Notes: generated from the sequence alone by a model not told the origin. Shown: positions 48,585-59,882, counted from the stretch's first letter. The stretch: DNA of 64,000 nt from Marinomonas flavescens (GCF_004352835.1 NZ_SJSB01000013.1:45109-109108), one strand, 5' to 3'. Program-made: numbers and translations.

Positions 48585-49928
48585 GTGTATTCTTTGCTGT
48601 TGTCGATTATTAAAAATACTCAGCTGCTGAAAATCTATGACACTATCAAAACCAGTTTTTGGTTTACCCCTTGTTTGATTTTAGTGTGCACGCTATGCGC
48701 CTGCACTCTGTTTCTGTGCATTGATTTATACAGCGGCTTTTATCGCATTGGCTGGCTGCACTTTCTATACCACTCAGATGCGGACATTATTCGCACCCTA
48801 CTCACTACCATCGCTGGTAGCGTAATGACAGTGGTCAGCATTACCTTCTCCATTACCATTGTAGCCCTTACTAACGCCTCATCTCAGTTCGGCCCAAGAC
48901 TCATCCGAAACTTCATGGAAGACGTCAGTACTCAAATCGTGTTGGGCGTATTTATCTCATTATTTGTTTATTGTCTGATTTTGACGCGAATGACGGACCA
49001 CTTCGCCAATCAATCTTTTTTACCCGGCTTAACCATCGCTGGCGCCGCACTCATGACGCTGTTCGGTATTCTTTTACTCATCTATTTTATTCATCACGTA
49101 GCACAGAGCCTTCAATCGGATCACATTATCGACAATGTTTACTCCGAGTTGCAGAGCAGCATCCGTAAAATTTTTGATCAACAAAAAGCAAAGGAAAGTT
49201 GCGAATCACAAGACATCAACGAACCGACAGCAGGCACGCTACCTGTGTCATTAAAAAGCCCATATTGTGGATACATACAAGCGATAAATTATGACCAATT
49301 AACCGAATGGATGAGCAAATTAGATGGCCACATTGAGGTGATCGTTGCTCCTGGGGATTTTGTGGTAAGCCGTAAAACCACCATGCTATGCAATGTCAAA
49401 ACACTCTCAACGACCGACGAAACAAACCTACACAACTGCTTCACGCTCGGCTCTAAACGAACCCCTATACAAGACCCCGAATTTGCCGTCGATCAATTGG
49501 TCGAAATCGCCCTAAGAGCACTCTCTCCTGGCATCAATGACCCTTATTCCGCCATTGCCTGTGTCGATAAACTCACCGCGATGATTTGCGATCTGACACA
49601 AGAAACCTTCCCGAAAGGTATCGTTTTTGATAATCAAGGAAACCAACGCTTAAACTATAAGGTGACCTCCTTTGAAGGGCTGGCGAATACCGCGTATGAC
49701 CAAATACGCCAATATTCTCAAAACTGCTTAGCGGTGAGTTTACGCCAATTAGAAGGATTAGTTTGTATCGCAGAACAAGCTAATGAGGCGTCTCACTGGA
49801 CCTTTGTCCGTCATCAAAAACACATGATCGAACATGGGTTAAAACAGCAAAGCCTCATCGACTTGGATAGGGAAAAAATCAACAGCCGCCTAAAGCCCTT
49901 AAATACGTTGCTTAACCGCGGCGATTGA
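48585..49928 (+). CDS. DUF2254 family membrane protein
   Basis: A 447-residue protein with four transmembrane helices in the first 200 residues. Family marks are DIIRTLLTTIAGSVMTVVSI, FSITIVALTNASSQFGPRLI and RNFMEDVSTQIVLGVFISLF; the C-terminal cytoplasmic half has FAVDQLVEIALRALSPGINDP. Function is unknown for the family. The start may be GTG at 48585 or, more likely by ribosome binding site spacing (AAGGG, 7 nt), TTG at 48594. It probably shares a transcript with the preceding coiled-coil protein. Confidence 0.82.
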   Translation: MYSLLLSIIKNTQLLKIYDTIKTSFWFTPCLILVCTLCACTLFLCIDLYSGFYRIGWLHFLYHSDADIIRTLLTTIAGSVMTVVSITFSITIVALTNASSQFGPRLIRNFMEDVSTQIVLGVFISLFVYCLILTRMTDHFANQSFLPGLTIAGAALMTLFGILLLIYFIHHVAQSLQSDHIIDNVYSELQSSIRKIFDQQKAKESCESQDINEPTAGTLPVSLKSPYCGYIQAINYDQLTEWMSKLDGHIEVIVAPGDFVVSRKTTMLCNVKTLSTTDETNLHNCFTLGSKRTPIQDPEFAVDQLVEIALRALSPGINDPYSAIACVDKLTAMICDLTQETFPKGIVFDNQGNQRLNYKVTSFEGLANTAYDQIRQYSQNCLAVSLRQLEGLVCIAEQANEASHWTFVRHQKHMIEHGLKQQSLIDLDREKINSRLKPLNTLLNRGD

Positions 49929-49977
49929 TGTTGATTTCATGCCTTCATTATCAGACGCTTTCAGATCCGCGTTATGA

Positions 49978-52023
<2,046 letters not shown>

Positions 52024-52066
52024 TTATTGTTCATTTGGAAATGGTGTAAAACCAAATCTAGACAAC

Positions 52067-52101
52067 GTCAAGATAGATTTTTATTTTGACACTGTCAAGA
52101 T
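52067..52101. promoter_or_regulatory. Candidate operator repeats between fadH and the TetR gene
   Basis: GTCAAGAT occurs twice as a direct repeat, at 52067-52074 and 52094-52101, and the second copy is the right arm of a perfect palindrome TTGACactGTCAA at 52086-52098. The sites lie in the 121-nt divergent gap, where a TetR repressor would be expected to bind. Confidence 0.5.
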
Positions 52102-52120
52102 TAGACGCTTTAATCTCAGC

Positions 52121-52732
52121 ATGACAAATCAGAAGAAAACCTATCATCACGGCGACCTCATCAGCTCTCTCATTAAAGCCGCTTCCGAGATCCTTCAAGA
52201 AGAAGGCGTCGAGGGGTTATCAATGCGCAAATTAGCGGACAAAGTTGGCGTATCAAGAACCGCGCCCTATCACCATTTTAAAGATAAAAATGAACTATTA
52301 TGCGCCATTGCAGCGGCAGGTTTTAAAGCCCAAGAAGCCAGACTACAGACACTACTGTCCAGCCATGAAGAGTCCGAAAAACGCTTTCATCAGTACGTGT
52401 ACCAGTACATTGAATTTGCCGACACCCAACGTGAAGTATATGACCTTATGTATGGACGTTTAATCTGGAAAACAGGAACACCAACAAGCGCGTTAAAAGA
52501 CGCATCGAAGCAGACCTTTAAACGCTGGTTAGACTGGGTGGAGCAGCTTCAAGAAGATAAGGTATTACCCGACAACAATTCCGCTTTACGAGTCGGGCAA
52601 GCCAGCTGGGCTAGCTTGCACGGATTAAGTCGATTATTGATTGATGGTATTTACTTAGATAGAAATGACATTCAAGCCATGACAGAGCAAATGATCCAAA
52701 CGCTCATCCGGACTCAGCCCGCATCTAACTGA
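52121..52732 (+). CDS. TetR family transcriptional regulator
   Basis: A 203-residue repressor. The DNA-binding domain is clear: GVEGLSMRKLADKVGVSRTA, then PYHHFKDKNELLCAIAA (about 29-65). The C-terminal part matches the TetR_C_33-like group. Divergent orientation from fadH suggests that it controls that gene. Its last 19 nt overlap the 3' end of the convergent EamA transporter gene. Confidence 0.88.
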   Translation: MTNQKKTYHHGDLISSLIKAASEILQEEGVEGLSMRKLADKVGVSRTAPYHHFKDKNELLCAIAAAGFKAQEARLQTLLSSHEESEKRFHQYVYQYIEFADTQREVYDLMYGRLIWKTGTPTSALKDASKQTFKRWLDWVEQLQEDKVLPDNNSALRVGQASWASLHGLSRLLIDGIYLDRNDIQAMTEQMIQTLIRTQPASN

Positions 52733-53610
52733 GCACGAACCACAGACAAACGCTCTTCTGCCTTCCGTTTTCGCATGTCTCTATGGCTCAAGAAAACCAA
52801 TGGAATAATAATAAACAAAGCGCCAATCACTAGAAACGCATCAATAGACTCACCAAACACCAGCCAGCCGAGTATCGCAGCAAACACTAAGCCTGAATAT
52901 TCAGCGCTGCTCACCTGGCTTGACGCCACATAACGATAGCCTTTCAGACACGCCAAGCTGTATAGAAGAGAACACAGTGCCGAACCAATCGCATAACTAA
53001 CACCATCGAAGTTTAACGGCTCCGCCTCCCACAACATCAAGCCAACTGAAAGTGGCAAAGCGCACAAATGCATAACAAATAAACCAAAGAACAAATTTTG
53101 CTCTTTTGGCAACTTACGAATCAGCAAACTGTTCGTCGCTAATACCACCGCAAACAAAACAGCACTAATCATTCCCCAGCTAATTTCCGTTGGCCGCAAT
53201 ATAATCAGCACGCCCATAAAGCCAGACAGCGCAGCACACACAATACTTAAGGTAATTTTCTCTTTAAAAAACAGCCCAGCAAATAAAATGATTAAGATTG
53301 GCGCAATGTAAAAGACAGCATTCGCCGTCGCTAGTGGCAATTCAGACAACGAAATTATCAATAAGATACTCGCTAAAACCCACAAATTCCCTCTGATAAA
53401 ATGCAACTTAAAACCGGCAAAATAATCAGATGAAGCGTGTTTTACGGCCAGCGGAACCAGCACGATACAAATCATCAGCAGTCGCATGAAAGTAAATTGA
53501 AATATCGGCACATTGCTTCCTGCAAGCTTGATAAATACATCACAAAAGGTCGCAAATAAATTCCCTAATACCAAAATGAGAATAGCACTTCCAATAGTAC
53601 GTCCTGACAT
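52714..53610 (-). CDS. EamA/DMT family inner membrane transporter
   Basis: About 298 residues with ten transmembrane helices in two EamA repeats; the repeat cores are FMRLLMICIVLVPLAV...LPLATANAVFYIAPILIILFA and ASSQVSSAEYSGLVFAAILGWLVFGE. The family exports metabolites such as amino acids; the substrate is not evident. ATG at 53610 has GGTGAG 5 nt upstream, and a GTG two codons earlier overlaps it. The LysR gene starts 110 nt away in the opposite direction and may regulate it. Confidence 0.87.
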   Translation of the reverse strand: MSGRTIGSAILILVLGNLFATFCDVFIKLAGSNVPIFQFTFMRLLMICIVLVPLAVKHASSDYFAGFKLHFIRGNLWVLASILLIISLSELPLATANAVFYIAPILIILFAGLFFKEKITLSIVCAALSGFMGVLIILRPTEISWGMISAVLFAVVLATNSLLIRKLPKEQNLFFGLFVMHLCALPLSVGLMLWEAEPLNFDGVSYAIGSALCSLLYSLACLKGYRYVASSQVSSAEYSGLVFAAILGWLVFGESIDAFLVIGALFIIIPLVFLSHRDMRKRKAEERLSVVRAQLDAG

Positions 53611-53719
53611 AACCACTCACCGTATAAACAAAATTACTGATGGCGGCAGTGTAGTCTTGATACTCACATCAATAAAATGATATATCCTAACTAACTATTA
53701 GTTTTTTGGATAATGAAAA

Positions 53720-54658
53720 ATGCTTCCTCCATTAAAAGCTTTGCCTGTTTTTGAAGCGGTTGCCCGACTCAACAGCTTCTCGCGCGCGGCGACAGAACTG
53801 AACGTCAGCCAAAGTGCGATATCCCATCAAATTAGAGTACTTGAAGATTACCTTGGCGAAAGTTTGTTTCAGCGACAAGGTCGCTATTTGGCGCTGACAC
53901 AAGAAGGCAAAAATTATCTCGATGTTGTCAGCAGCTCGCTGTCTCACATCGCCCGCGCCAGCAACCAGATACGAGGTGAAGAAGACACCAAGATACGAAT
54001 CGCCGTCTACAGCTCTTTTGCTGTTTGCTGGCTAATGCCGCGCTTGTCAGATCTACAGCACAAACACCCTAACTTAGACATCACCATTACCATGACACAC
54101 GGCTCACCTGAGCTGTCCGACAAAACGGCCGACTGCTTCATCACCACAGATACTGAAAAAAGAGGCTTTGAATATCAGCTGTTATATAAAGAAACGTTAT
54201 TTCCTGTGTGCAGCCATGCTTTTTATGAACAGATAAAAAACACTCTCAACGTCACATCAGATGAACTTAGCAAACGACTTAAGGACGAGCCAGAATTATT
54301 AGAAAACTTCCCCCTCATTACCTCTAACGGTATTTATAACGAATACACCGAAGATTGGCGAAGCTGGTTTTTAGAGCGTGGCATTCCACTCCCTAACAAC
54401 ATTAAGTTTCATAAATTCAGTCATTTACTATTAGCTTATGAAGCCGCCAAATACTCCCTCGGTATCGCTTTAGTAAATGACTACATGTTTAGCGACAAAG
54501 ACATTCATTCCGCCTTAGTGCGGCTGCCAAGTCATCGCATCCACACCAATGACCACTTCTTCTTTTCATACAAAACATCCAGAAGAAATGAAACCGCAAT
54601 CAAAGCACTCAAACAATGGATTCTCAACGAAGCGAGCTCGCTAAACACACTCGCCTAA
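53720..54658 (+). CDS. LysR family transcriptional regulator (GcvA-like group)
   Basis: A 312-residue regulator. The N-terminal winged helix is PLKALPVFEAVARLNSFSRA, AATELNVSQSAISHQIRVLE (4-44), typical of the GcvA/AmpR group, followed by a periplasmic-binding-protein-like effector domain. It is divergent from the EamA transporter gene, the usual arrangement for a LysR protein and its target. A 12-bp tandem repeat begins 42 nt after its stop. Confidence 0.9.
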   Translation: MLPPLKALPVFEAVARLNSFSRAATELNVSQSAISHQIRVLEDYLGESLFQRQGRYLALTQEGKNYLDVVSSSLSHIARASNQIRGEEDTKIRIAVYSSFAVCWLMPRLSDLQHKHPNLDITITMTHGSPELSDKTADCFITTDTEKRGFEYQLLYKETLFPVCSHAFYEQIKNTLNVTSDELSKRLKDEPELLENFPLITSNGIYNEYTEDWRSWFLERGIPLPNNIKFHKFSHLLLAYEAAKYSLGIALVNDYMFSDKDIHSALVRLPSHRIHTNDHFFFSYKTSRRNETAIKALKQWILNEASSLNTLA

Positions 54659-54699
54659 ACAGCTAACCCTCTGCCGTGAGAAAGCAAAACTTACGCTAA

Positions 54700-54771
54700 A
54701 AAAAGAGCTAGAAAAAGAGCTAGAAAAAGAGCTAGAAAAAGAGCTAGAAAAAGAGCTAGAAAAAGAGCTAG
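54700..54771 (+). repeat. 12-bp tandem repeat, six perfect copies
   Basis: AAAAAGAGCTAG is repeated six times without change over 72 nt. One plus-strand frame reads GAG-CTA-GAA-AAA, giving ELEK repeats; this frame is open from 54645 to a TAG at 54807-54809 but has no start codon, and it is +1 to the LysR gene. Confidence 0.95.
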
Positions 54772-54782
54772 AAAACAAATCT

Positions 54783-54813
54783 AAAAACCTAGAAAGCCTC
54801 TGTTTATAGGGTT
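54783..54813 (+). terminator. Weak hairpin after the tandem repeat
   Basis: AAAAACCTA and TAGGGTTTT arms flank a 14-nt loop. It may end LysR transcription. Confidence 0.4.
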
Positions 54814-54978
54814 TTCTCTATGCCTGTCTTAAATATCTTTTTAGTACTTGCTCAGCGTGAATTTACTTCTATAATGCGCGTGTTTTCTATTTAGAAAATG
54901 TCGTCAATGGATATTCTCACAGCGCTGTTCCACTGTGCCAAAACACGGCTTCAGATGTTCTTCATACATGAGGTGGTT

Positions 54979-56256
54979 ATGAGCGATTTGTTGGGAATTG
55001 GCCTGTTGATTATGATCAGCGCCTTATTTGCTATGGCAGAAATTGGCGTGGCAGCCGCTAGAAAAATTAAGCTGCGAATGATGGCAGAAGACGGCAATAA
55101 TAAAGCAGATGCGGTGTTGTCATTACAGCAAAACCCCGGTGCTTTTTTTGCGATGATACAAATTGCACTGAATGGCATATCAATAATGGGCGGCATTATC
55201 GGTGAGCAAGCACTCACTCCATACATGAAGCAGTTGATCAGTCTAGTGTATCAAGGGCACTTATTAGAGCAGATCAGTTTCACGCTGTCCTTCTTGTGCT
55301 TAACTTCCTTATTTATCTTGTTTGCTGACTTACTACCTAAGCGCTTAGCCATCATCATGCCAGAAACCGTTGCTATTAAACTGGTCACGCCGATGCGCTG
55401 GATCACGCTCACCCTGACTCCTCTGGTGTTTTTATTTAATGGCTTGACCAATGCCATGCTCCGCCTTCTAAATCTTCCAACGAAACGCGAAGAGTTAGTC
55501 ACAACAGAGGACATCGTCGCCATGATGGACGCTGGAGCAGAAGACGGCAGCTTACAAAAGCAAGAATATCAACTCATTGGTAACGTATTCGAATTAGATA
55601 GCCTGACTATTGGCAGCGCTATGACGCCTCGTGAGCAAATTATTTATTTTGACGCGCAAGAAAGCAGCCGAGACATCAGTCAAAAAATCATCGAACACCC
55701 GCATAATGACTTTTTAGTCTGCGACGGCAACTTAGATAAAATTTTAGGCGTGATTGAATCGAAAGAAATACTGCGGATGGTGCTTAAAGGCGAACCTGCA
55801 AGCATATCGCCCACATCAATTGATAAAGACATTTTCTACTTACCGGAAACATTAACTCTTTCCGAAGCATTGAATGCCTTTAAAGTCGCCCCTCAACCCT
55901 TCGCGGTGATCGTAAACGAATACGGCACAGTCGTAGGCTTAGTAACAGTGAAAGACTTACTCAGCAGCTTCATGAGCGACCTAATCACTCCACAAGCTGA
56001 AGAGCAAATAGTCAAACGTGACAGCAACTCTTGGCTCATTGAAGGACTCACACCTGTTAGCGACGTCATGCGCAGTCTAGAGATCGAAACTTTCCCAGAC
56101 CGCAATCAATACGAAACGATCGCAGGATTTGTAATTCACCAGTTAAAGCGTGTTCCCAAACGAACCGATGCATTCGTCTACCAAGGCTTCAAGTTTGAGG
56201 TATTAGATCTAGACGGCATTCGAGTTGAGCAACTCCTAGTAACCAAAGTCTCATAA
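54979..56256 (+). CDS. CNNM/CorC family membrane protein with CBS domains (YtfL/YfjD type)
   Basis: About 425 residues. A DUF21/CNNM transmembrane domain (1-170) opens with LLGIGLLIMISALFAMAEIGVAA; a CBS pair follows (AMTPREQIIYFD and APQPFAVIVNEYGTVVGLVT), and a CorC_HlyC domain ends the protein (NQYETIAGFVIHQLKRVPK). Family members are linked to magnesium/cobalt efflux and to membrane protection. ATG at 54979 with GAGG 5 nt upstream is preferred; the frame is open to an ATG at 54898. Confidence 0.88.
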   Translation: MSDLLGIGLLIMISALFAMAEIGVAAARKIKLRMMAEDGNNKADAVLSLQQNPGAFFAMIQIALNGISIMGGIIGEQALTPYMKQLISLVYQGHLLEQISFTLSFLCLTSLFILFADLLPKRLAIIMPETVAIKLVTPMRWITLTLTPLVFLFNGLTNAMLRLLNLPTKREELVTTEDIVAMMDAGAEDGSLQKQEYQLIGNVFELDSLTIGSAMTPREQIIYFDAQESSRDISQKIIEHPHNDFLVCDGNLDKILGVIESKEILRMVLKGEPASISPTSIDKDIFYLPETLTLSEALNAFKVAPQPFAVIVNEYGTVVGLVTVKDLLSSFMSDLITPQAEEQIVKRDSNSWLIEGLTPVSDVMRSLEIETFPDRNQYETIAGFVIHQLKRVPKRTDAFVYQGFKFEVLDLDGIRVEQLLVTKVS

Positions 56257-56588
56257 AGGCTGGTCTAGTATCGCACTTTAAAGTACCGAAAGGCTCTCCT
56301 TAAAGACAATGGCGATTTTCAAGACTAAACCGAAAAAGTATTAAGCAACTGTTTTTACCTGGTTTTATACATGCCTGTCTTGGATAGGGTTGGCATGTAT
56401 GTGGCTTTGAACTACCAAATGGGGGTATGGCATTTTATATTTCATGTGATCGTTTAACTGAGTTGAATATTGGCGCTGAGGAAACGGTGCGTCTTGCGTT
56501 AGCCGCAGATGTTCAGAACCCTCCTAATAAAGTAAGGAGATGCGCCATATCCTGTTAGTTTTAAATCGGAATATGACGTTCATTGGAT
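56257..56588. other. 332-nt gap with one hairpin and no convincing gene
   Basis: It holds the perfect hairpin ATACATGCC/GGCATGTAT at 56367-56400 and a 43-codon open frame at 56427-56558 that I do not support as a gene (no proper ribosome binding site spacing, no recognisable product). Confidence 0.5.
56367..56400. repeat. Hairpin containing the recurrent ATGCCTGTCTT motif
   Basis: A 9-bp perfect inverted repeat with a 16-nt loop, about 110 nt past the CNNM gene. Its left arm overlaps ATGCCTGTCTT, which also occurs at 54820-54830 and, on the minus strand, near 62239-62249. Confidence 0.6.
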
Positions 56589-57626
56589 CTATAGTGCCGT
56601 TTTGATAGCTAAGACAATATCTTCCGTTGAAGGTGTTTTTGCATCAGGGCGCATAACAATATGATGGTCTTCATAACGGGGAGTATAACGAAAAGGTACA
56701 GTAGAGAAGAAAATCCCCACTGTCGGTGTATGAGTCGATATACCTATATTACGTACTCCGGTATCTGGAGCAACAAGCAATGATGACCTTGCAACTAAAG
56801 AAACGAGTTCATCTAAGGGTAGGCAAGGCTGAATGGTGAAGTTAGCGGACGTCTGAGATAGGTCTTTTAAATAATCACCTTTTTCAAAATCATTTTTACC
56901 TTCTAAATAAATATGTTTTATATTAGGTAGCTGCGTAATACTTTGCTCAAGTAAGTCTCGCATTTTTTCTTTCGATAATACTTTTATTACTTGAGACGCT
57001 CCGTTGAAATAGAGAATGAAAGGCTCTTCTTTTTCGCATAATAGCTTATTGTCTGGATAAGCAAAGTCTAAGCGACGAGGTGGATTGTGCCCTAAAATCC
57101 TTAGCATATCTAACATCGTTTCTACTTCGGCTTGAAAGTCTGATCGATAAACACACAAATTATATAAAGTCCCACGTAGAAATGACTTATATGGGAAGCC
57201 GACTTTTATTTTTGCTTTAGTGAGAAATGTCATCCAGCAAGATCGATTTGTGCTAGCAAGGTCAAAAATAATATCTTGTTCACCTAAATCTTTGATGTTG
57301 GCAAATTTATTTTTGAAATTACTAGATTCTTTTAATTCTTTGCCTGGCATGATGTGTACATAATCTACCAAATCCTTTGGTAAGGCATATTGGTAGTTAG
57401 ATATACCTACTAGGGTTATTTTTGCATTTGGAAAAAAACGTCTGGCTTCTACAAGAAAAGGTCGTGAAATAACTTGGTCACCAAGAGCTGCATGACGAAT
57501 CACTGCGATTTTTTTGACCGTTTTGGGATCGAAATCTGATGTTAAATATTCACGTGTTTTTTTTGTAACGTATGCTCCTCGTTGGAACCAAAGGTTTTTC
57601 ATACTTTTAAGCCATGGGTGCTTCAT
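56589..57626 (-). CDS. Glycosyltransferase family 9 (heptosyltransferase-like)
   Basis: A 345-residue GT-B fold enzyme. VKKIAVIRHAALGDQVIS (about 38-55) is the N-terminal GT9 motif, and the nucleotide-sugar region LVAPDTGVRNIGISTHTPTVGIF (about 280-302) carries the family DTG pattern. GT9 enzymes add heptose or related sugars in LPS core or glycan synthesis. It is isolated from an LPS operon and lies next to a decayed GT25 gene. AGGA lies 6 nt upstream of the ATG. Confidence 0.87.
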   Translation of the reverse strand: MKHPWLKSMKNLWFQRGAYVTKKTREYLTSDFDPKTVKKIAVIRHAALGDQVISRPFLVEARRFFPNAKITLVGISNYQYALPKDLVDYVHIMPGKELKESSNFKNKFANIKDLGEQDIIFDLASTNRSCWMTFLTKAKIKVGFPYKSFLRGTLYNLCVYRSDFQAEVETMLDMLRILGHNPPRRLDFAYPDNKLLCEKEEPFILYFNGASQVIKVLSKEKMRDLLEQSITQLPNIKHIYLEGKNDFEKGDYLKDLSQTSANFTIQPCLPLDELVSLVARSSLLVAPDTGVRNIGISTHTPTVGIFFSTVPFRYTPRYEDHHIVMRPDAKTPSTEDIVLAIKTAL

Positions 57627-57787
57627 GTTGTTTCCTAATATAGAAATCTTGTTTGTAAATCAAAGTTTTATAAGAATTCAATTAAAGCATAGTATAATTG
57701 TAAGGTAAATTAAGCACACGCTACGGAATCCCCCTAAACAGCCTTATACCCGTGAAAAAAATTAAAGATAAGGACGACCAATTAAAC

Positions 57788-58219
57788 ATGAATTTTTTTG
57801 TCATTAGTTTAAAAAGAAGTACTGATAGAAGAATTTCTATAGAAAAAGCATTGGATGAACAAGGCTTGGAATTTTATTTTTTTGATGCTGCTGATGGTCG
57901 TGATGAACCACCTCATGAGCTTTTTCGGAATTATAATTATTCTGACTAGTGGAAGCATGCCCTCAAAAGGAGAGCTGGAGTGCTATGCCGGTCATTACTT
58001 GTTATGGAAGAAATGTATCGATATTAATGAGCCTATATTACTGACCATGCTCTTAATTCTGTGGCTGCAAAGAAATTGATTAAACATTCTGCTTCATGGT
58101 GTATAGCTGTCGGTAACTATACCGACTCAATATAGCAGCACCAAATGGCAAGTTGCATATTTAAGCCAAGTATTGTAAAGGATTATCAAGAGTCCCTACA
58201 ACTATTAAGCTTGAAGTGA
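57788..58219 (+). pseudogene. Broken glycosyltransferase family 25 gene
   Basis: The first frame gives MNFFVISLKRSTDRRISIEK, then ALDEQGLEFYFFDAADGRDE, the start of GT25 (LPS sugar transfer) proteins, and stops at TAG 57947-57949. Another frame continues with PSKGELECYAGHYLLWKKC, the next GT25 block, and then DHALNSVAAKKLIKHSASW and PSIVKDYQESLQLLSLK follow in further frames. The central acidic DDV-type part is missing. So there are several frameshifts and a deletion. The gene is lower in GC than its neighbours. Confidence 0.8.
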
Positions 58220-58407
58220 AAAAAATAATAAGAAATATAACTAGATTAGGTCCCAACGTATCGTATTTAAAGGGTAAACCATCATAAATACTTTCTCTTT
58301 TATTTATTAGAAATCGCCTTAGAATAGAAGGTCATCACAACATAAGCATAGACCGAAAGGCGAGAGTTAGAGGTTGTAGTATCAACATTAAAGGTAAAAA
58401 TAATGTT

Positions 58408-58815
58408 TTGAGAATCGCTAAAAATGCTAATTTAAGAAACGTTTGCATTGAAATTATTGGAGAAGCGTGTGTGATAGGTGAGAATAGTTATCTATCTGCG
58501 CGAGAGAAAAACATTCACCTCAGTATTGGATCAAATTGTATGTTTTCTCGTAACGTTAAAGTTATGACCAGTGATGGTCATGACATACTCAAAAACGGGC
58601 TTCGAATTAATCCTGCTAAAAATATCACTATTGGTGATCACGTCTGGCTTGCGGACAACGTCACAATATTAAAAGGTGTCCATATCGAAAATGATTGCAT
58701 AGTAGGTATAAACTCAACTCTTACGAAAAATATTGAAAATAACTCAGTTGCTGCAGGTGTTCCTGCAAAAGTATTAATTGAAGAGGTTAATTGGCAAAAT
58801 GAGTTAACGTACTAA
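58408..58815 (+). CDS. Hexapeptide-repeat acetyltransferase, probably truncated by a stop codon
   Basis: The visible frame encodes a left-handed beta-helix acyltransferase (WbbJ/LbH group): repeats such as IGEACVIGENSYLS, ISIG-like turns, ITIGDHVWLADNVTILKGV and the C-terminal SVAAGVPAKVLIEE. The TTG at 58408 is the first usual start, but coding-like sequence in the same frame extends back to 58288 (INIKGKNNVLRIAKNA is family-typical), with a TAA at 58285-58287 and GTG-led MKKIIRNITRLGPNVSYLKG-like sequence before that from 58216. The gene is therefore probably cut by one nonsense codon. Confidence 0.7.
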   Translation: MRIAKNANLRNVCIEIIGEACVIGENSYLSAREKNIHLSIGSNCMFSRNVKVMTSDGHDILKNGLRINPAKNITIGDHVWLADNVTILKGVHIENDCIVGINSTLTKNIENNSVAAGVPAKVLIEEVNWQNELTY

Positions 58816-58900
58816 ACATAAAGCTTTAGGTCTTTTGTAATTTTTTAAAGACTCCTCTAAATGCCTTCTTTCTAAAGATATGAAGTTGATGCTGCTAAAA

Positions 58901-58931
58901 AGAATTTCACGCCTGAATGGCATGAAATTCT
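58901..58931 (+). terminator. Strong hairpin downstream of the acetyltransferase gene
   Basis: AGAATTTCA pairs perfectly with TGAAATTCT, with extra GCC/GGC pairing inside. It lies 85 nt past the acetyltransferase stop, is followed by TTTGG, and precedes the IS5 remnant. Confidence 0.6.
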
Positions 58932-59061
58932 TTGGTAGTGAATTTATTCTTAGTTAAGGAAACTGCGATCAAGAAGTCGCACCTTGATCAGAGTTTCTAA
59001 TACCGTTAAAGAGCAAAAAATATCACCCATTTCAGTACTTTTAGCCCCTAAACAAGCTTAT

Positions 59062-59882
59062 TCAGCCTTGTTCAGGTGGGGGGGCGGGGTAACCCCTTAC
59101 GGCTCGTATCATCAGGTCAGTTCTAAACAAATTGGCTAAGGCAAACAGCATCACCAGTTTGTTATCGTTTTTCCTAAGCCGCGATAGATGACTTTTCTAA
59201 AGCCAAACTGGCGCTTTATAATCCGAAACGGAGGCTCTACTTTTGATCGAATACTGGCTTTTATGTATTCCGTTCGGATAGGTTGCTTATTTATTCTCGA
59301 GTGTTTTTTGAGAAGACGCACCTTGCTTGGCGCTTTCTTTTTTATAAGTAGCAGCAATCAACCAATCCGCCTCGATATCTTTCAGTTCCTCTCGTTTTTT
59401 GCGCGCCTCGATAACCTGAATCCGCCGAGAGAAAGCTTTCCTCACATGAATCAGATTTTCTGCCTCTGTGATGTAATGTACGTTGGCGGCCGTTGTGCTT
59501 AAGCTGTGTGTCAGGCCAATTCTCGCGTCTACGCTAATATGAGTTTTTAACCCAAAGAACCACTCCTTACCTTTTTGTGTCTGATGCATCTCGGGGTCTC
59601 ATGCTTTCGCCTTATTCTTCGTTGGGCCCGCCGCTTCAATAGTGGTGGCATCCATAGCAGGGTTGCTCATGTTGTACCAATGCTACATACAGTTAATGCG
59701 AAACATCGTAGACAGCGGGTACGGTCTTCTTCCTTTCCAGCTTTTGGATAGAAGTGTTCTATCACCGCTTCAAGCTGATTCCACGGAATAAGTACGTCCA
59801 TTCGAGTCAAAAAAATCTCTTTACGTGTTTTACGACGTTTGTTGTTGAATTCGCTGTCGGCAAAAGTGAGTTGATGTGACAT
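59062..59882 (-). pseudogene. Decayed IS5-family transposase
   Basis: Read on the minus strand, pieces in several frames match the IS5 transposase: [20 protein letters not shown] at the start, HFYPKAGK, then [27 protein letters not shown], and RIIKRQFGF near the end. There are at least three frameshifts, an in-frame TGA before the PEMHQ block, and an internal deletion of roughly 100 codons covering the first catalytic aspartate region. Total length is about 820 nt against about 980 in intact IS5. It cannot move by itself. Terminal repeats could not be placed with confidence. Confidence 0.85.

Noticed and set aside
54700..54771. Tandem repeats as a CRISPR array
   Set aside because: The 12-bp units are contiguous with no spacers, and no cas genes are present.
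56427..56558. 43-codon open frame after a G-rich stretch
   Set aside because: The G run touches the ATG, so spacing is wrong for a ribosome binding site, and the product is not recognised.
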